Below are positions 7,949 to 16,282 of a stretch of 64,000 bases of DNA, piece by piece. Both the position numbers and the translations under genes were made by a program. The notes below the pieces were generated by a model that was given only the letters and a program-made list of their open reading frames with translations, had not been told where the DNA came from and ran no database searches. The stretch lies in NCBI RefSeq assembly GCF_000381265.1, contig NZ_KB906281.1, positions 1-64,000 of the forward strand, read 5' to 3'. The stretch comes from Curvibacter lanceolatus ATCC 14669. GTDB lineage: Bacteria > Pseudomonadota > Gammaproteobacteria > Burkholderiales > Burkholderiaceae_C. Each line of letters opens with the position of its first letter. Position 1 is the first letter of the stretch.

Positions 7949-9361
7949 ATGACATCCAGACGAGAATTTTTCAAGTATGCGGGTCTGACCGGTGGGGCCG
8001 TTGCGGCGGCCGCAGTCACCCGTGTGGCCATGGCCGCTTTGCCCGAGCCGATTCTTCAAAGCTCCGCTGAAACCATGGCACCACTGGTGCCCAACAGCGG
8101 CAGACCCTACAACCCCGTGGTGACCTTGAACGGATGGACCTTGCCTTGGCGCATGAACCAGGGCGTCAAGGAGTTCCATCTGGTCGCTGAACCCGTGGTG
8201 CGTGAGATGGCTCCTGGCTTCAAGGCGCATCTGTGGGGCTACAACGGTCAAAGCCCAGGCCCCACGATCGAGGTGGTCGAGGGTGACCGTGTGCGGATCT
8301 ATGTCACCAACAAGCTACCTGAGCACCACGCCGTCCATTGGCATGGGCAGCGCCTTCCAAACGGCATGGATGGCGTTTCTGGGCTGACGCAACCCTCCAT
8401 TCCACCTGGCAAGACCTTCGTCTATGAATTCGTCGCTCGTCGGCCGGGGACCTTCATGTACCACCCACATGCTGACGAGATGGTCCAGATGGCGATGGGC
8501 ATGTATGGCTTCTGGGTGACCCATCCCAAGGCCAAGAATCCGCTGATTGATGAGGTGCAGCGCGACTTCTGCTTTTTGCTCAACGCCTTCGACATCGACC
8601 CGGGCAGTTACACGCCAAAGACGATGACGATGTTGGACTTCAATCTGTGGGCCTGGAATAGCCGGGTCTTTCCGGGCATCGATTCCCTCAATGTGCGACT
8701 CGGCGACAAGGTGCGCATCCGGGTTGGCAACCTGACGATGACGAACCACCCCATGCATTTGCATGGTCATGAATTCCTTGTCACGGGCACAGATGGTGGA
8801 CCTACGCCTCCTCACACGCGCTGGTACGAAGTCACCACCGATGTTGCCGTTGGGCAGATGCGGCAGATCGAATTCGTGGCGGACGAGGAAGGCGACTGGT
8901 CGTTCCATTGCCACAAGAGCCATCACACGATGAATGCCATGGGGCACAACGTCCCCAATCTGATTGGTGTTGACCACAGTGGCCTGGCCAAAAAGATCAA
9001 CAAGCTCATCCCCGACTACATGGTCATGGGCGAGCGGGGGATGTCGGACATGTCCGAAATGGAGATGCCCATCCCGGACAACACCGCTCCCATGATGACT
9101 GGAGAAGGCCCCTTCGGTCCCGTGGAAATGGGCGGCATGTTCAGCGTCTTGAAAGTCCGCAAGGATCAAAAGCCTGGGGACTACAAGGACCCGGGTTGGT
9201 TCAAGCATCCCCCTGGAACTGTGGCCCACGAATACACAGGGCCTTTGGCTCAGCCCGCCCGCTTCAGCGCCGAAGGCGGCCAATCGATGCCCCTTGCAAA
9301 GAAGCCCAATGCATCCACAGAAGTGCAGGTGCGCAAACCCACATCCCACAACGGCCACTGA
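7949..9361 (+). CDS. Tat-exported multicopper oxidase
   Basis: The 470-residue protein starts with a twin-arginine signal (SRREFFK, hydrophobic core to about residue 30). All four copper-ligand motifs are visible: H130-W-H132, H172-P-H174, H267-PMHLHGH, and the H320-C-H cluster reaching T1 ligands Cys321, His326 and Met331. These form the T1 and trinuclear T2/T3 centres of a three-domain laccase-like oxidase. It is probably a periplasmic cuprous oxidase or oxygen-linked metal detoxifying enzyme. A Met/Glu-rich stretch (about 360-375: RGMSDMSEMEMPI) may be an extra copper-binding segment, as in CueO. The sequence does not look like the longer Pseudomonas CopA. Confidence 0.92.
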   Translation: MTSRREFFKYAGLTGGAVAAAAVTRVAMAALPEPILQSSAETMAPLVPNSGRPYNPVVTLNGWTLPWRMNQGVKEFHLVAEPVVREMAPGFKAHLWGYNGQSPGPTIEVVEGDRVRIYVTNKLPEHHAVHWHGQRLPNGMDGVSGLTQPSIPPGKTFVYEFVARRPGTFMYHPHADEMVQMAMGMYGFWVTHPKAKNPLIDEVQRDFCFLLNAFDIDPGSYTPKTMTMLDFNLWAWNSRVFPGIDSLNVRLGDKVRIRVGNLTMTNHPMHLHGHEFLVTGTDGGPTPPHTRWYEVTTDVAVGQMRQIEFVADEEGDWSFHCHKSHHTMNAMGHNVPNLIGVDHSGLAKKINKLIPDYMVMGERGMSDMSEMEMPIPDNTAPMMTGEGPFGPVEMGGMFSVLKVRKDQKPGDYKDPGWFKHPPGTVAHEYTGPLAQPARFSAEGGQSMPLAKKPNASTEVQVRKPTSHNGH

Positions 9362-9390
9362 GCCGACCCACACCTACCCAGGAAAAGAAA

Positions 9391-9882
9391 ATGAAAACAA
9401 CCCGCAGCACTCGCAGTCTTGTATTGATGGCCTTGCTCGCCATGTCCGGTGCCTCCTTCGCCAATGGCAACCACTCCGGTGGTCATTCACACACTGATGA
9501 AGAGTCGGCCATTGGAAAGCCTGGCTTGGCCACCAAGGCCAGCCGAACCATCACGGTTGAGATGGGTGACAACATGCGTTTCACGCCCTCAGACATCCAG
9601 GTCAAGAAGGGGGAGACCGTTCGCATCGTTGTCAAGAACACCGGCCAGGTCAAACACGAATTGAGCCTGGGTACTCAGCAGGAATTGTTGGAACACCTGG
9701 AGCTGATGAAGAAGTTCCCTGACATGGAGCACGATGAACCGAACAAGGTCACGGTCGCCCCCGGCAAGGAGGGGGAAATCCTCTGGCAATTCACCAAATC
9801 TGGAACGGTGAACTTCGCCTGCCTGATGCCGGGTCACTACGAGGCCGGCATGAAGGGCTCGGTCCAGGTTGGAAAGAAGTGA
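9391..9882 (+). CDS. copI: Periplasmic cupredoxin, CopI-like
   Basis: The 163-residue product begins with a signal peptide ending at about residue 24 (SGASFA). A His-rich mature N-terminus follows (HSGGHSHTDEE), then a plastocyanin-like beta fold. The T1-copper ligands are recognisable: His in VKHELSLG near residue 90 and Cys, His and Met in NFACLMPGHYEAGM. This combination of His-rich head and cupredoxin domain matches CopI, a periplasmic copper-tolerance protein known from Rubrivivax and Vibrio. A reading frame extends further upstream, but the GGAAA before ATG 9391 and the signal peptide decide the start. Confidence 0.85.
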   Translation: MKTTRSTRSLVLMALLAMSGASFANGNHSGGHSHTDEESAIGKPGLATKASRTITVEMGDNMRFTPSDIQVKKGETVRIVVKNTGQVKHELSLGTQQELLEHLELMKKFPDMEHDEPNKVTVAPGKEGEILWQFTKSGTVNFACLMPGHYEAGMKGSVQVGKK

Positions 9883-9911
9883 GTTTTGGCGCACGAAGGA
9901 GCGAATACAGC

Positions 9912-10394
9912 ATGACAAATCTGTTCATCCCGAGTTTGCCGACAAGACGCTCTCTGCTGTTGGGCCTTGCTGCCATGGGCGCGATGTCTGTAGCGGGCGC
10001 TGCGACATCGGCGTCTGTGGCGATGCAGGTCTGGAAGGACCCTAGCTGCGGTTGCTGCAAAGACTGGGTCTCCACCCTCGAAAAGAGCGGCTTCAGGGTC
10101 GCGGTCATTGAGCAGGGCAACACCGCTACCAGGTCCCGCCTGGGCATGCCTGCGCAATTTGGCTCCTGTCACACCGCGGTCGTTCAAGGATACGTGATCG
10201 AGGGTCACGTACCGGCCACCGACATCCTGCGACTCCTCAAGGAGCGCCCTAACGCTTTGGGCCTGGCCGTACCGGGCATGCCGATCGGGTCACCTGGAAT
10301 GGATGGGCCCGGGTACGGGGGACGCCGCGATCCCTTCCGAGTTCTGCTGATCCAAAAGGACGGATCAGCTCAAACCTTCAGTTCTTACTCATGA
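9912..10394 (+). CDS. DUF411 copper-site protein (CopG-like), exported
   Basis: The 160-residue protein has an N-terminal signal with a TRRSLLLG motif, so export by Tat is possible. The DUF411 core follows: MQVWKDPSCGCCKDWVSTL (CxCC, Cys46/48/49), then MPAQFGSCHTAVVQGYVIEG and VPATDILRLLKERP. In CopG of Pseudomonas and Vibrio the CxCC motif with a further Cys binds copper in a thioredoxin-like fold. I chose ATG 9912 because the signal begins there; an upstream ATG at 9879 lies in the preceding gene. It sits between the cupredoxin and CusF-like genes. Confidence 0.85.
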   Translation: MTNLFIPSLPTRRSLLLGLAAMGAMSVAGAATSASVAMQVWKDPSCGCCKDWVSTLEKSGFRVAVIEQGNTATRSRLGMPAQFGSCHTAVVQGYVIEGHVPATDILRLLKERPNALGLAVPGMPIGSPGMDGPGYGGRRDPFRVLLIQKDGSAQTFSSYS

Positions 10395-10401
10395 GGAAAC
10401 C

Positions 10402-10749
10402 ATGAACGCTATCACTCGATTTTTGGCGATTTCCGCAATGGTGCTGGGCACAGCCTTGCCTGTGGGCACCTTTGCACAGGCCGCGATGGATACCAGCAAG
10501 ATGCCGACGACACAGATGTCTGCATCCATGACCGACGGTGAAGTCAAGAAGGTCGACCAGGACACTGGCAAGGTCACGATCAAACATGGCGACATCAAGC
10601 ACCTGGACATGCCCGGTATGACCATGGTGTTCACCGCCAAAGACAAGAGTCTTTTGACCAATATCAAGGCCGGCGACAAGGTCCGATTTATGGTGATGAA
10701 CGAGAGCGGAAAGCTCATCGTTACGGACATTCAGCCCTCGCCGAAATAA
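10402..10749 (+). CDS. CusF-like periplasmic Cu(I)/Ag(I) chaperone
   Basis: The 115-residue protein has a signal peptide ending near FAQA (about residue 27). A single CusF domain follows: DGEVKKVDQDTGKVTIKHG and HLDMPGMTMVFTAKDKSL. The methionines of the MxM ligand pair and the preceding His are present, but the Trp that caps Cu(I) in E. coli CusF (WPEMTM) is replaced by Met (MPGMTM), a variation common in copper-binding homologues. It would pass metal to the CusCBA pump encoded downstream; that pump's CusB carries its own CusF domain with the Trp kept. Confidence 0.87.
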   Translation: MNAITRFLAISAMVLGTALPVGTFAQAAMDTSKMPTTQMSASMTDGEVKKVDQDTGKVTIKHGDIKHLDMPGMTMVFTAKDKSLLTNIKAGDKVRFMVMNESGKLIVTDIQPSPK

Positions 10750-10758
10750 GGCGTCAAC

Positions 10759-10782
10759 GGGCTGGCGCTGAGCCTCCAGCCC
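10759..10782 (+). other. Perfect intergenic hairpin in the copper operon
   Basis: GGGCTGG (10759-10765) pairs with CCAGCCC (10776-10782) across a 10-base loop in the 84-base gap between the CusF-like gene and the Met/His-rich protein gene. No T-run follows, so an mRNA-stabilising or attenuating element is more likely than a strong terminator. Confidence 0.45.
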
Positions 10783-10833
10783 ATTGATTCCCATTTGAAT
10801 TTCATCGTCGTCAACCCGTGAATGGAGAAAGCC

Positions 10834-11298
10834 ATGACCAACACTCGTCAAACATTGATCGGACTCTGCATCGCTGCAGCCGCACTGGCGGCATCGGCAC
10901 AAACTGCAGACGAACACAAGGGCCACCATCCGGAGGCAGCGGCACCCGCTGCAACGCCGGCCCCAAAGCCCACATCTGGCGCCATGGGGGGCGGCAAGAT
11001 GGGGGTGATGGATCAGCACATGAAAGCGATGCAAGCCATGCACGACAAGATGGCTGCGGCGAAGACGCCTGAGGAGCGGCAGGCACTGATGGCCGAACAC
11101 ATGAAGCTCATGCAAGACGGCATGAGCATGATGAAGCAAATGGGGGGAGCGTCTGCAATGTCGGGGATGTCTTCAGACAAGACAAAAAAAGCGGGCATGC
11201 CGAGCAGTCAGCAGATGATGGAAAAGCGAATGGACATGATGGAGTCCATGATGCAGATGATGATGGACCGCATGCCAGCTCCAGCCCCAGCCAACTGA
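10834..11298 (+). CDS. Exported Met/His-rich protein of the copper operon
   Basis: The product (154 aa from ATG 10834) has a signal peptide ending at about ASAQTA. The mature chain has short His runs (DEHKGHHPEA) and very many methionines in helical spacing (MDQHMKAMQAMHDKMAAAKT; KLMQDGMSMMKQMGG; MEKRMDMMESMMQMMMDRMP). Such Met-rich helices suit Cu(I)/Ag(I) binding in the periplasm. An ATG exists at 10822, but the GGAG inside that stretch is placed as ribosome binding site for 10834, which I prefer. No named family is claimed; function as a metal sponge is inferred. Confidence 0.75.
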   Translation: MTNTRQTLIGLCIAAAALAASAQTADEHKGHHPEAAAPAATPAPKPTSGAMGGGKMGVMDQHMKAMQAMHDKMAAAKTPEERQALMAEHMKLMQDGMSMMKQMGGASAMSGMSSDKTKKAGMPSSQQMMEKRMDMMESMMQMMMDRMPAPAPAN

Positions 11299-11328
11299 CT
11301 GACTCCCAACTTCAACAGGAGAATCGCC

Positions 11329-11604
11329 ATGGATGATCATCATGAGGGGCACGATAACCCCCCCAGCTTCTGGTCCTCGCGCTATGCCATCGGGTGGATC
11401 GTGATTGGTGGTATTGCCGCATATTTCCTGTTGACAGAGCACTTGGCGCACGTCGTCGGTGCGCTGCCATTTTTGTTGCTGCTGGCCTGCCCACTCATGC
11501 ATGTCTTCATGCATCACGGCCATGGGAGCCACGGACATCATCGGCATCACAAACCGGATGACACCAACAGCTCAGAATCTCAACGCCCAGGAGATCCATC
11601 ATGA
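11329..11604 (+). CDS. DUF2933-type small membrane protein with His-rich ends
   Basis: The 91-residue protein has a His/Asp-rich start (MDDHHEGHDN), two hydrophobic segments (WIVIGGIAAYFLLTEHLAHV and GALPFLLLLACPLMHVFMHH) and a His-rich tail (HGHGSHGHHRHH). This arrangement matches DUF2933 proteins that accompany copper/silver resistance genes. The many His residues at both membrane faces suggest metal binding. Its stop overlaps the next start by four bases (ATGA), so translation is coupled to the methyltransferase-like gene. Confidence 0.78.
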   Translation: MDDHHEGHDNPPSFWSSRYAIGWIVIGGIAAYFLLTEHLAHVVGALPFLLLLACPLMHVFMHHGHGSHGHHRHHKPDDTNSSESQRPGDPS

Positions 11605-12257
11605 ATCACACGGAGTCGGCTTACGGTTTGTGGTCATTGGTGGTCATCAATTCGGCGATCTTCATCATGTTCGCCTTCAGTTTCTTCAAGCCTGCGACTG
11701 CACGCGACTGGCGAACCTTTGGTGCCTTTTCCGCCTTTGTGGTGGCCCTCTTTGTCGAGATGTATGGCTTCCCGTTGACGATCTATCTGTTGTCTGGTTG
11801 GCTGCAAACGCTTTACCCCAACCTCGACGTCTTGTCTCACAACGCAGGCCATCTTTGGTCCACCTTGCTTGGTGAGAAAGGCGATCCTCATTTCGGTGTT
11901 CTGCATATTGCCAGCTATGTCTTTCTGGGCTACGGGTTCTATCTTCTTTCCGTAGCCTGGCATGTTCTGTACCACGCCCAACGTCGCCACGAATTGGCGA
12001 CTGCTGGGCCCTATGCACGAGTGCGCCACCCACAGTACGTTGCCTTCGTGATGATCTTGCTGGGCTTTTTGCTGCAATGGCCCACGTTGTTGACGCTGTT
12101 GATGTTTCCCGTGTTGCTCCTGATGTATGGGCGACTGGCGGTGACGGAGGAGGCCGAAATGCGCAAAGAGTTCGGCGCTGCTTTCGACGCGTATGCCCAG
12201 AAAACGCCCCGGTTCATTCCAAGTTTCCGGGCGGCCGGCTCAGGTGCACAGGAGTAG
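11601..12257 (+). CDS. ICMT/PEMT-like integral membrane protein
   Basis: The 218-residue protein has about five hydrophobic segments and, near residue 140, the motif [20 protein letters not shown], the cofactor-site signature of isoprenylcysteine carboxyl methyltransferase-like proteins. A conserved E-E-A-E-x-R-K-E-F segment follows ([10 protein letters not shown]). Homologues are common in metal-resistance clusters, with unknown substrate. The long insertion before the motif ([20 protein letters not shown]) contains His residues. It overlaps the DUF2933 gene and precedes the P-type ATPase by 5 bases, so it is probably part of the same membrane export module. Confidence 0.75.
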   Translation: MNHTESAYGLWSLVVINSAIFIMFAFSFFKPATARDWRTFGAFSAFVVALFVEMYGFPLTIYLLSGWLQTLYPNLDVLSHNAGHLWSTLLGEKGDPHFGVLHIASYVFLGYGFYLLSVAWHVLYHAQRRHELATAGPYARVRHPQYVAFVMILLGFLLQWPTLLTLLMFPVLLLMYGRLAVTEEAEMRKEFGAAFDAYAQKTPRFIPSFRAAGSGAQE

Positions 12258-12262
12258 GACGG

Positions 12263-14668
12263 ATGACACACCAACACCACGTCGAGCAAGGCGAACGTAG
12301 CGACGATGCACTTCATGATCCCGTTTGCGGGATGCCAGTGACGGCGACTTCAAGCCATCTCCAGAGCTATGAGGGGCGGACCTACTACTTCTGTAGCGCC
12401 CATTGCCATTCCAAATTCACTGAGGATCCGGCTCGCTATGTCCATCCGGGGCCTTCGGAAGCGGTTCACACCCATGAACATGCACACCACCATCATGAGA
12501 CTGGTGACGCAGCATGCCTAGATCACGCCCCTTCCGGGGCTGCCACCGAAGTTGACGTGGCCCCCGTCAAAGGAGCCCTCTACACCTGCCCTATGCACCC
12601 TGAAATCCGGCAGGATCATCCAGGGAACTGTCCCAAATGCGGGATGACGTTGGAGCCCTTGTTGCCCGAATTGGAAGAGGACGACAACCCAGAGCTTCGG
12701 GATTTTCGCCATCGCTTTTGGTGGACATTGCCACTGACGTCAGCCGTGTTTGTGCTGGCCATGTTCGGTCACCAGCTCAACTGGTTCGACATGTCGGTTC
12801 AAAGTTGGATTGAGTTAGGTCTTTCACTGCCCATCGTGTTGTGGGGTGCAAGCCCGTTTTTCGCGCGAGCCTGGCAGTCGCTGCTCAACCGCAGCCCCAA
12901 TATGTGGACCTTGATTGGGCTGGGAACCGGTGCGGCCTTTGTCTACAGTGTCGTTGCCACGATAGCTCCGCAGGTGTTTCCGGCCTCCTTCATCTCCATG
13001 GGGCGCGTGGCCGTCTATTTCGAGGCTGCGGCGGTCATCATCTCGCTGACCTTGCTGGGGCAGATGCTGGAGCTGAAGGCGCGCTCGCAGACCTCTGCAG
13101 CCATCAAGTCCTTGTTGGGCCTGGCCCCCAAGACCGCACGGCGCATCAGAGAGGACGGAACGGAAGAGGACGTGCCGCTGACACATGTGCACGTGGGCGA
13201 CCGCCTGCGGATTCGGCCAGGCGAGAAGGTGCCTGTGGACGGCGTGGTCATCGAAGGCAGCAGCTCAATCGATGAGTCCATGTTGACCGGGGAACCAGTA
13301 CCGGTGACCAAGAGAGTGGGTGACAAGGTCATCGGCGCGACGCTCAACACCAGCGGCGCACTCGTGATGCGCTCTGAGCGCATAGGCTCGGCCACGATGC
13401 TGGCCCAAATTGTCCAAATGGTGGCGCAAGCGCAGCGGTCCCGGGCTCCGATGCAACGCATGGCCGATATGGTTGCAGGCTACTTTGTGACGGCCGTGAT
13501 CGCCGTTGCCGTGCTCACTTTCTTTGCCTGGGGGTTGTTTGGTCCAGAACCTCGATGGGTCTACGGGCTTATTAATGCGGTCGCGGTCCTGATCATCGCC
13601 TGTCCTTGTGCGCTGGGCCTGGCGACTCCCATGTCCATCATGGTTGCCACCGGGCGCGGAGCAACACACGGAGTGCTGTTCCGCGACGCAGCTGCCATCG
13701 AGAACCTGCGCAAGATCGACACCCTCATCATCGACAAGACCGGAACGCTGACCGAAGGTCGTCCGGCTTTTGATCGCGCCATTCCAGTGCCGGGACTCGA
13801 GATCAATGAGGTATTGCTCTTGGCCGCGAGCCTGGATCAGGGCAGTGAACATCCTCTGGCCGACGCAATTGTGCGAGCAGCACGCGAGCGTGGTCTGCTA
13901 TTGCAAAAGCCTGAGCAGTTTGAATCGGCTACCGGCATTGGCGTTCAAGGCAAGGTCGGTGATCGGCGACTGGCGTTGGGAAACACGGCGCTGATGGAGC
14001 AACTTGGCATCTCGGTCGAACCCATGGTCGAACAGGCCGAGGCCTTGCGTTCTGAGGGAGCCAGCGTCATGCATTTGGCCTCAGACGGCAAACTGATCGG
14101 TTTGTTGGCTGTCTCTGACCCGATCAAGTCCAGCACCCCCGAAGCCCTGGCGGCGCTCAAAGCAGCGGGGCTGCGCATTGTGATGGCCACGGGTGATGGG
14201 CTGACCACGGCGCGATCCGTTGGCAATCGGCTGGGCATTGACGAGGTGCACGGCGAGGTCAAGCCTGCGGACAAGCTGGAACTGGTCCAGCGCCTGCAAA
14301 GCGAAGGGCGGGTGGTCGCGATGGCTGGTGATGGCATCAACGATGCACCGGCCTTGGCCAAAGCTGATGTGGGCATTGCCATGGGGACAGGCACGGATGT
14401 GGCGATGAACAGCGCCCAGGTCACGTTGGTCAAAGGTGATTTGAGAGGCATCGTGGTTGCGCGCGGCTTGTCCGAGGACACCGTGCGCAACATGAAACAG
14501 AACCTGATGTTTGCCTTTCTCTACAACGCCCTGGGGATCCCGATTGCGGCCGGTGTTCTGTATCCCGCCACTGGCTGGCTGTTATCCCCGCTGATCGCAG
14601 CCCTGGCCATGAGTTTCAGCTCAGCCTCTGTGATCGGCAATGCCTTGCGGTTGCGGCAAGCCGATTGA
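12263..14668 (+). CDS. copA: Copper-translocating P1B-type ATPase with YHS and metal-binding N-terminus
   Basis: The 801-residue protein begins with a YHS-type domain (DPVCGMPV...[12 protein letters not shown], about 18-60). A His-rich linker ([11 protein letters not shown]) and a heavy-metal-binding module (YTCPMHPEI...[10 protein letters not shown], about 109-140) follow, instead of the usual CxxC HMA repeats. The ATPase core shows the actuator TGEPVP, membrane motif [12 protein letters not shown] (CPC), phosphorylation site [11 protein letters not shown] locus (EHPLADAI) and hinge [16 protein letters not shown]. It exports Cu(I) (perhaps Ag(I)) to the periplasm. I start at ATG 12263, preceded by AGGAG; an upstream open stretch lies inside the previous gene. 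The SilP/CopF-like N-terminus leaves Ag possible. Confidence 0.93.
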   Translation: MTHQHHVEQGERSDDALHDPVCGMPVTATSSHLQSYEGRTYYFCSAHCHSKFTEDPARYVHPGPSEAVHTHEHAHHHHETGDAACLDHAPSGAATEVDVAPVKGALYTCPMHPEIRQDHPGNCPKCGMTLEPLLPELEEDDNPELRDFRHRFWWTLPLTSAVFVLAMFGHQLNWFDMSVQSWIELGLSLPIVLWGASPFFARAWQSLLNRSPNMWTLIGLGTGAAFVYSVVATIAPQVFPASFISMGRVAVYFEAAAVIISLTLLGQMLELKARSQTSAAIKSLLGLAPKTARRIREDGTEEDVPLTHVHVGDRLRIRPGEKVPVDGVVIEGSSSIDESMLTGEPVPVTKRVGDKVIGATLNTSGALVMRSERIGSATMLAQIVQMVAQAQRSRAPMQRMADMVAGYFVTAVIAVAVLTFFAWGLFGPEPRWVYGLINAVAVLIIACPCALGLATPMSIMVATGRGATHGVLFRDAAAIENLRKIDTLIIDKTGTLTEGRPAFDRAIPVPGLEINEVLLLAASLDQGSEHPLADAIVRAARERGLLLQKPEQFESATGIGVQGKVGDRRLALGNTALMEQLGISVEPMVEQAEALRSEGASVMHLASDGKLIGLLAVSDPIKSSTPEALAALKAAGLRIVMATGDGLTTARSVGNRLGIDEVHGEVKPADKLELVQRLQSEGRVVAMAGDGINDAPALAKADVGIAMGTGTDVAMNSAQVTLVKGDLRGIVVARGLSEDTVRNMKQNLMFAFLYNALGIPIAAGVLYPATGWLLSPLIAALAMSFSSASVIGNALRLRQAD

Positions 14669-14677
14669 TCGTTGACC

Positions 14678-14715
14678 TGACGGGTTTGTCATCTGCCGCA
14701 CATCTTCCCGTCAGG
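14678..14715 (+). promoter_or_regulatory. CopR-type operator (box 2), one mismatch, before DUF2789-cusCBA
   Basis: TGACGGGTTTGTCA at 14678-14691 matches TNACA-N4-TGTNA at all but the fifth base. AGG lies 22 bases after it (14713-14715), and the stretch CATCTTCCCGTCAGG is nearly the same as at box 3 (CATCTCCCCGTTAGG) with the same spacing. It is 71 bases upstream of ATG 14763, which suggests a separate CopR-dependent promoter for the cusCBA unit. Confidence 0.6.
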
Positions 14716-14762
14716 CAGCGCATTCGAGAATTCAACAACTTCGATTTGGAGGGCTTCCTGCC

Positions 14763-15008
14763 ATGGATCCGTTTTTTCATCGCTTTTCCGAGTTGTTCAA
14801 GCAATTGGGCCTGCCCTCGGATATCGAGAGCATCAAGATCTTTTTGAGGGTGCACAGCCCGTTGGCATCCGAGGTCGCCTTGGAAAACGCGCTCTTTTGG
14901 AGCCCGGCTCAATCGGCACTCTTGCGCGACGAGTTGATGCGAGACGCCGACTGGGCAGAGGTTGTTGATCAACTGAATGCCGCTTTGAGAAGCACCAAGC
15001 AGGATTGA
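14763..15008 (+). CDS. DUF2789-like small protein
   Basis: The 81-residue soluble protein (MDPFFHRFSELFKQLGLPSD..., ALFWSPAQSALLRDELMRDA, DWAEVVDQLNAALR) agrees with the DUF2789 family as I remember it: a short alpha-helical protein with the pattern FW(S/T)PAQ and DWAEVVDQL. Function of the family is unknown. It lacks a signal peptide and obvious metal ligands. It is the first gene behind CopR box 2, 8 bases ahead of the CusC-like gene, so it should be copper-induced together with the pump. Confidence 0.75.
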   Translation: MDPFFHRFSELFKQLGLPSDIESIKIFLRVHSPLASEVALENALFWSPAQSALLRDELMRDADWAEVVDQLNAALRSTKQD

Positions 15009-15016
15009 CCCTCAGC

Positions 15017-16282
15017 ATGAGACACCGCATCCATTTGTGCGCAATTGCGCTCACTGTTGGTCTTGCATCGGCAAGCTTTGCCCAGGACGCACGACTCGGA
15101 CAAAGTGTCGAAAGTCTGTTGAAGTATGCGAGGGACAGCAACCCTGAATACGCCAGCATGCGCTTTGATGTGGTGGCAGCCCAAGCGCGAATAGATCCTG
15201 CAGGCGCCTTGCCTGACCCGAAGTTCCGCACAGAGTGGCGAGACATCACGCGTGCCGGCGATCAAAATCCGACACTTCTCCCTGGGCGCGTGGGCAGCAC
15301 GCGATACCTGTTGATGCAGGATCTGCCATGGACAGGCAAGCGCGAACTGAAACGAGAGGTGGCCACATCGCAAGCGGATGCTGCGCGAGGGCGTGCTGAA
15401 GGCACATGGAACGAGCTGGCATCCAAAATCAAGGCGACTTACGCGCAGCTTTACTACCACGGTCAAAACAGGCGATTGAACCAGGAGATCCTTGATCTGA
15501 TGGTTCGACTCGAAAAGGTTGCACAAGCGCGCTATGCCGGTGGTCTGGCGGCCCAGCAGGATGTGATTCGGGCTCAGTTGGAGCAAACAGCCATGCGCAC
15601 CGAGTTGATCAGTCTGGACACCGAGCACAGGCAACTCCTGGGCAAGTTGAATGCGCTCATCGGCCGCTCTGCTGCCGAAGCCTTGGCTGAGCCTGAGCAG
15701 ATCCGATCTTTGCCTGCGCCCGAGCGCTCCAGCTTTCCTGCATTGGAGCAACGCGCACGTGAGCACAACCCGCTTCTCAGAACAGAAGCCTTTCAAATCA
15801 GGGCTGCTGAAAAGAACCGGGAGTTGGTCTACAAGAACCGATATCCCGATTTCACGGTTGGAGTCTCCCCCATTCAGTACGGCGGCTCGTTCCGAGAGTG
15901 GGAGCTGATGCTCGAACTCAATATCCCCCTGCAGCAAGACAGCCGGCGCGCGCAGGAGCGCGAATCTGAAGCCATGCTGGATGCAGCCCGCTCTCGACAA
16001 GAACAGGTCAGCACTCAAATCTTGGCCGACCTCTATGAGAACGTAGTGGGCCTGGAGGCCTCCAGGCGGACGCTGGCGTTGATTGCCGACAGCCTGTTGC
16101 CACAGTCCGAATTGACGTTTCGATCGGCTCTGGCCGGGTATGAGTCCGGCAAGGTCGACTTCGCCACGTTGTTGGATGCTCAGAAGCAGATTCGCCAAGC
16201 CAAGTTGAACCAGGTTGCCGCAGGCATGAACGCACAGATGCGGCTGGCAGAAATTGAACGCATTGTGGGAGAAGATCTATGA
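15017..16282 (+). CDS. cusC: CusC/CzcC-like outer-membrane channel of the Cu efflux pump
   Basis: The 421-residue protein has a signal peptide (IALTVGLASASFAQ) and the TolC-family repeat structure: ESLLKYARDSNPEYASMRFD, then LEQRAREHNPLLRTEAFQIR in the second half, each followed by long amphipathic helices. No lipobox Cys is present, unlike E. coli CusC. I prefer ATG 15017 (MRHRIH) over the TTG at 15005. The stop overlaps the cusB start by four bases (ATGA), indicating an obligate partnership in a tripartite CusCBA complex spanning the envelope. Confidence 0.85.
   Translation: MRHRIHLCAIALTVGLASASFAQDARLGQSVESLLKYARDSNPEYASMRFDVVAAQARIDPAGALPDPKFRTEWRDITRAGDQNPTLLPGRVGSTRYLLMQDLPWTGKRELKREVATSQADAARGRAEGTWNELASKIKATYAQLYYHGQNRRLNQEILDLMVRLEKVAQARYAGGLAAQQDVIRAQLEQTAMRTELISLDTEHRQLLGKLNALIGRSAAEALAEPEQIRSLPAPERSSFPALEQRAREHNPLLRTEAFQIRAAEKNRELVYKNRYPDFTVGVSPIQYGGSFREWELMLELNIPLQQDSRRAQERESEAMLDAARSRQEQVSTQILADLYENVVGLEASRRTLALIADSLLPQSELTFRSALAGYESGKVDFATLLDAQKQIRQAKLNQVAAGMNAQMRLAEIERIVGEDL

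Noticed and set aside
8315-9373. Minus-strand His-rich frame opposite the multicopper oxidase
   Set aside because: The His richness comes from reading Met/Val codons of the oxidase backward; no supporting signals.
14969-16198. Minus-strand 409-codon frame opposite cusC
   Set aside because: Antisense of the CusC-like gene; Leu/Gln/Cys-rich composition without domain or start signal.
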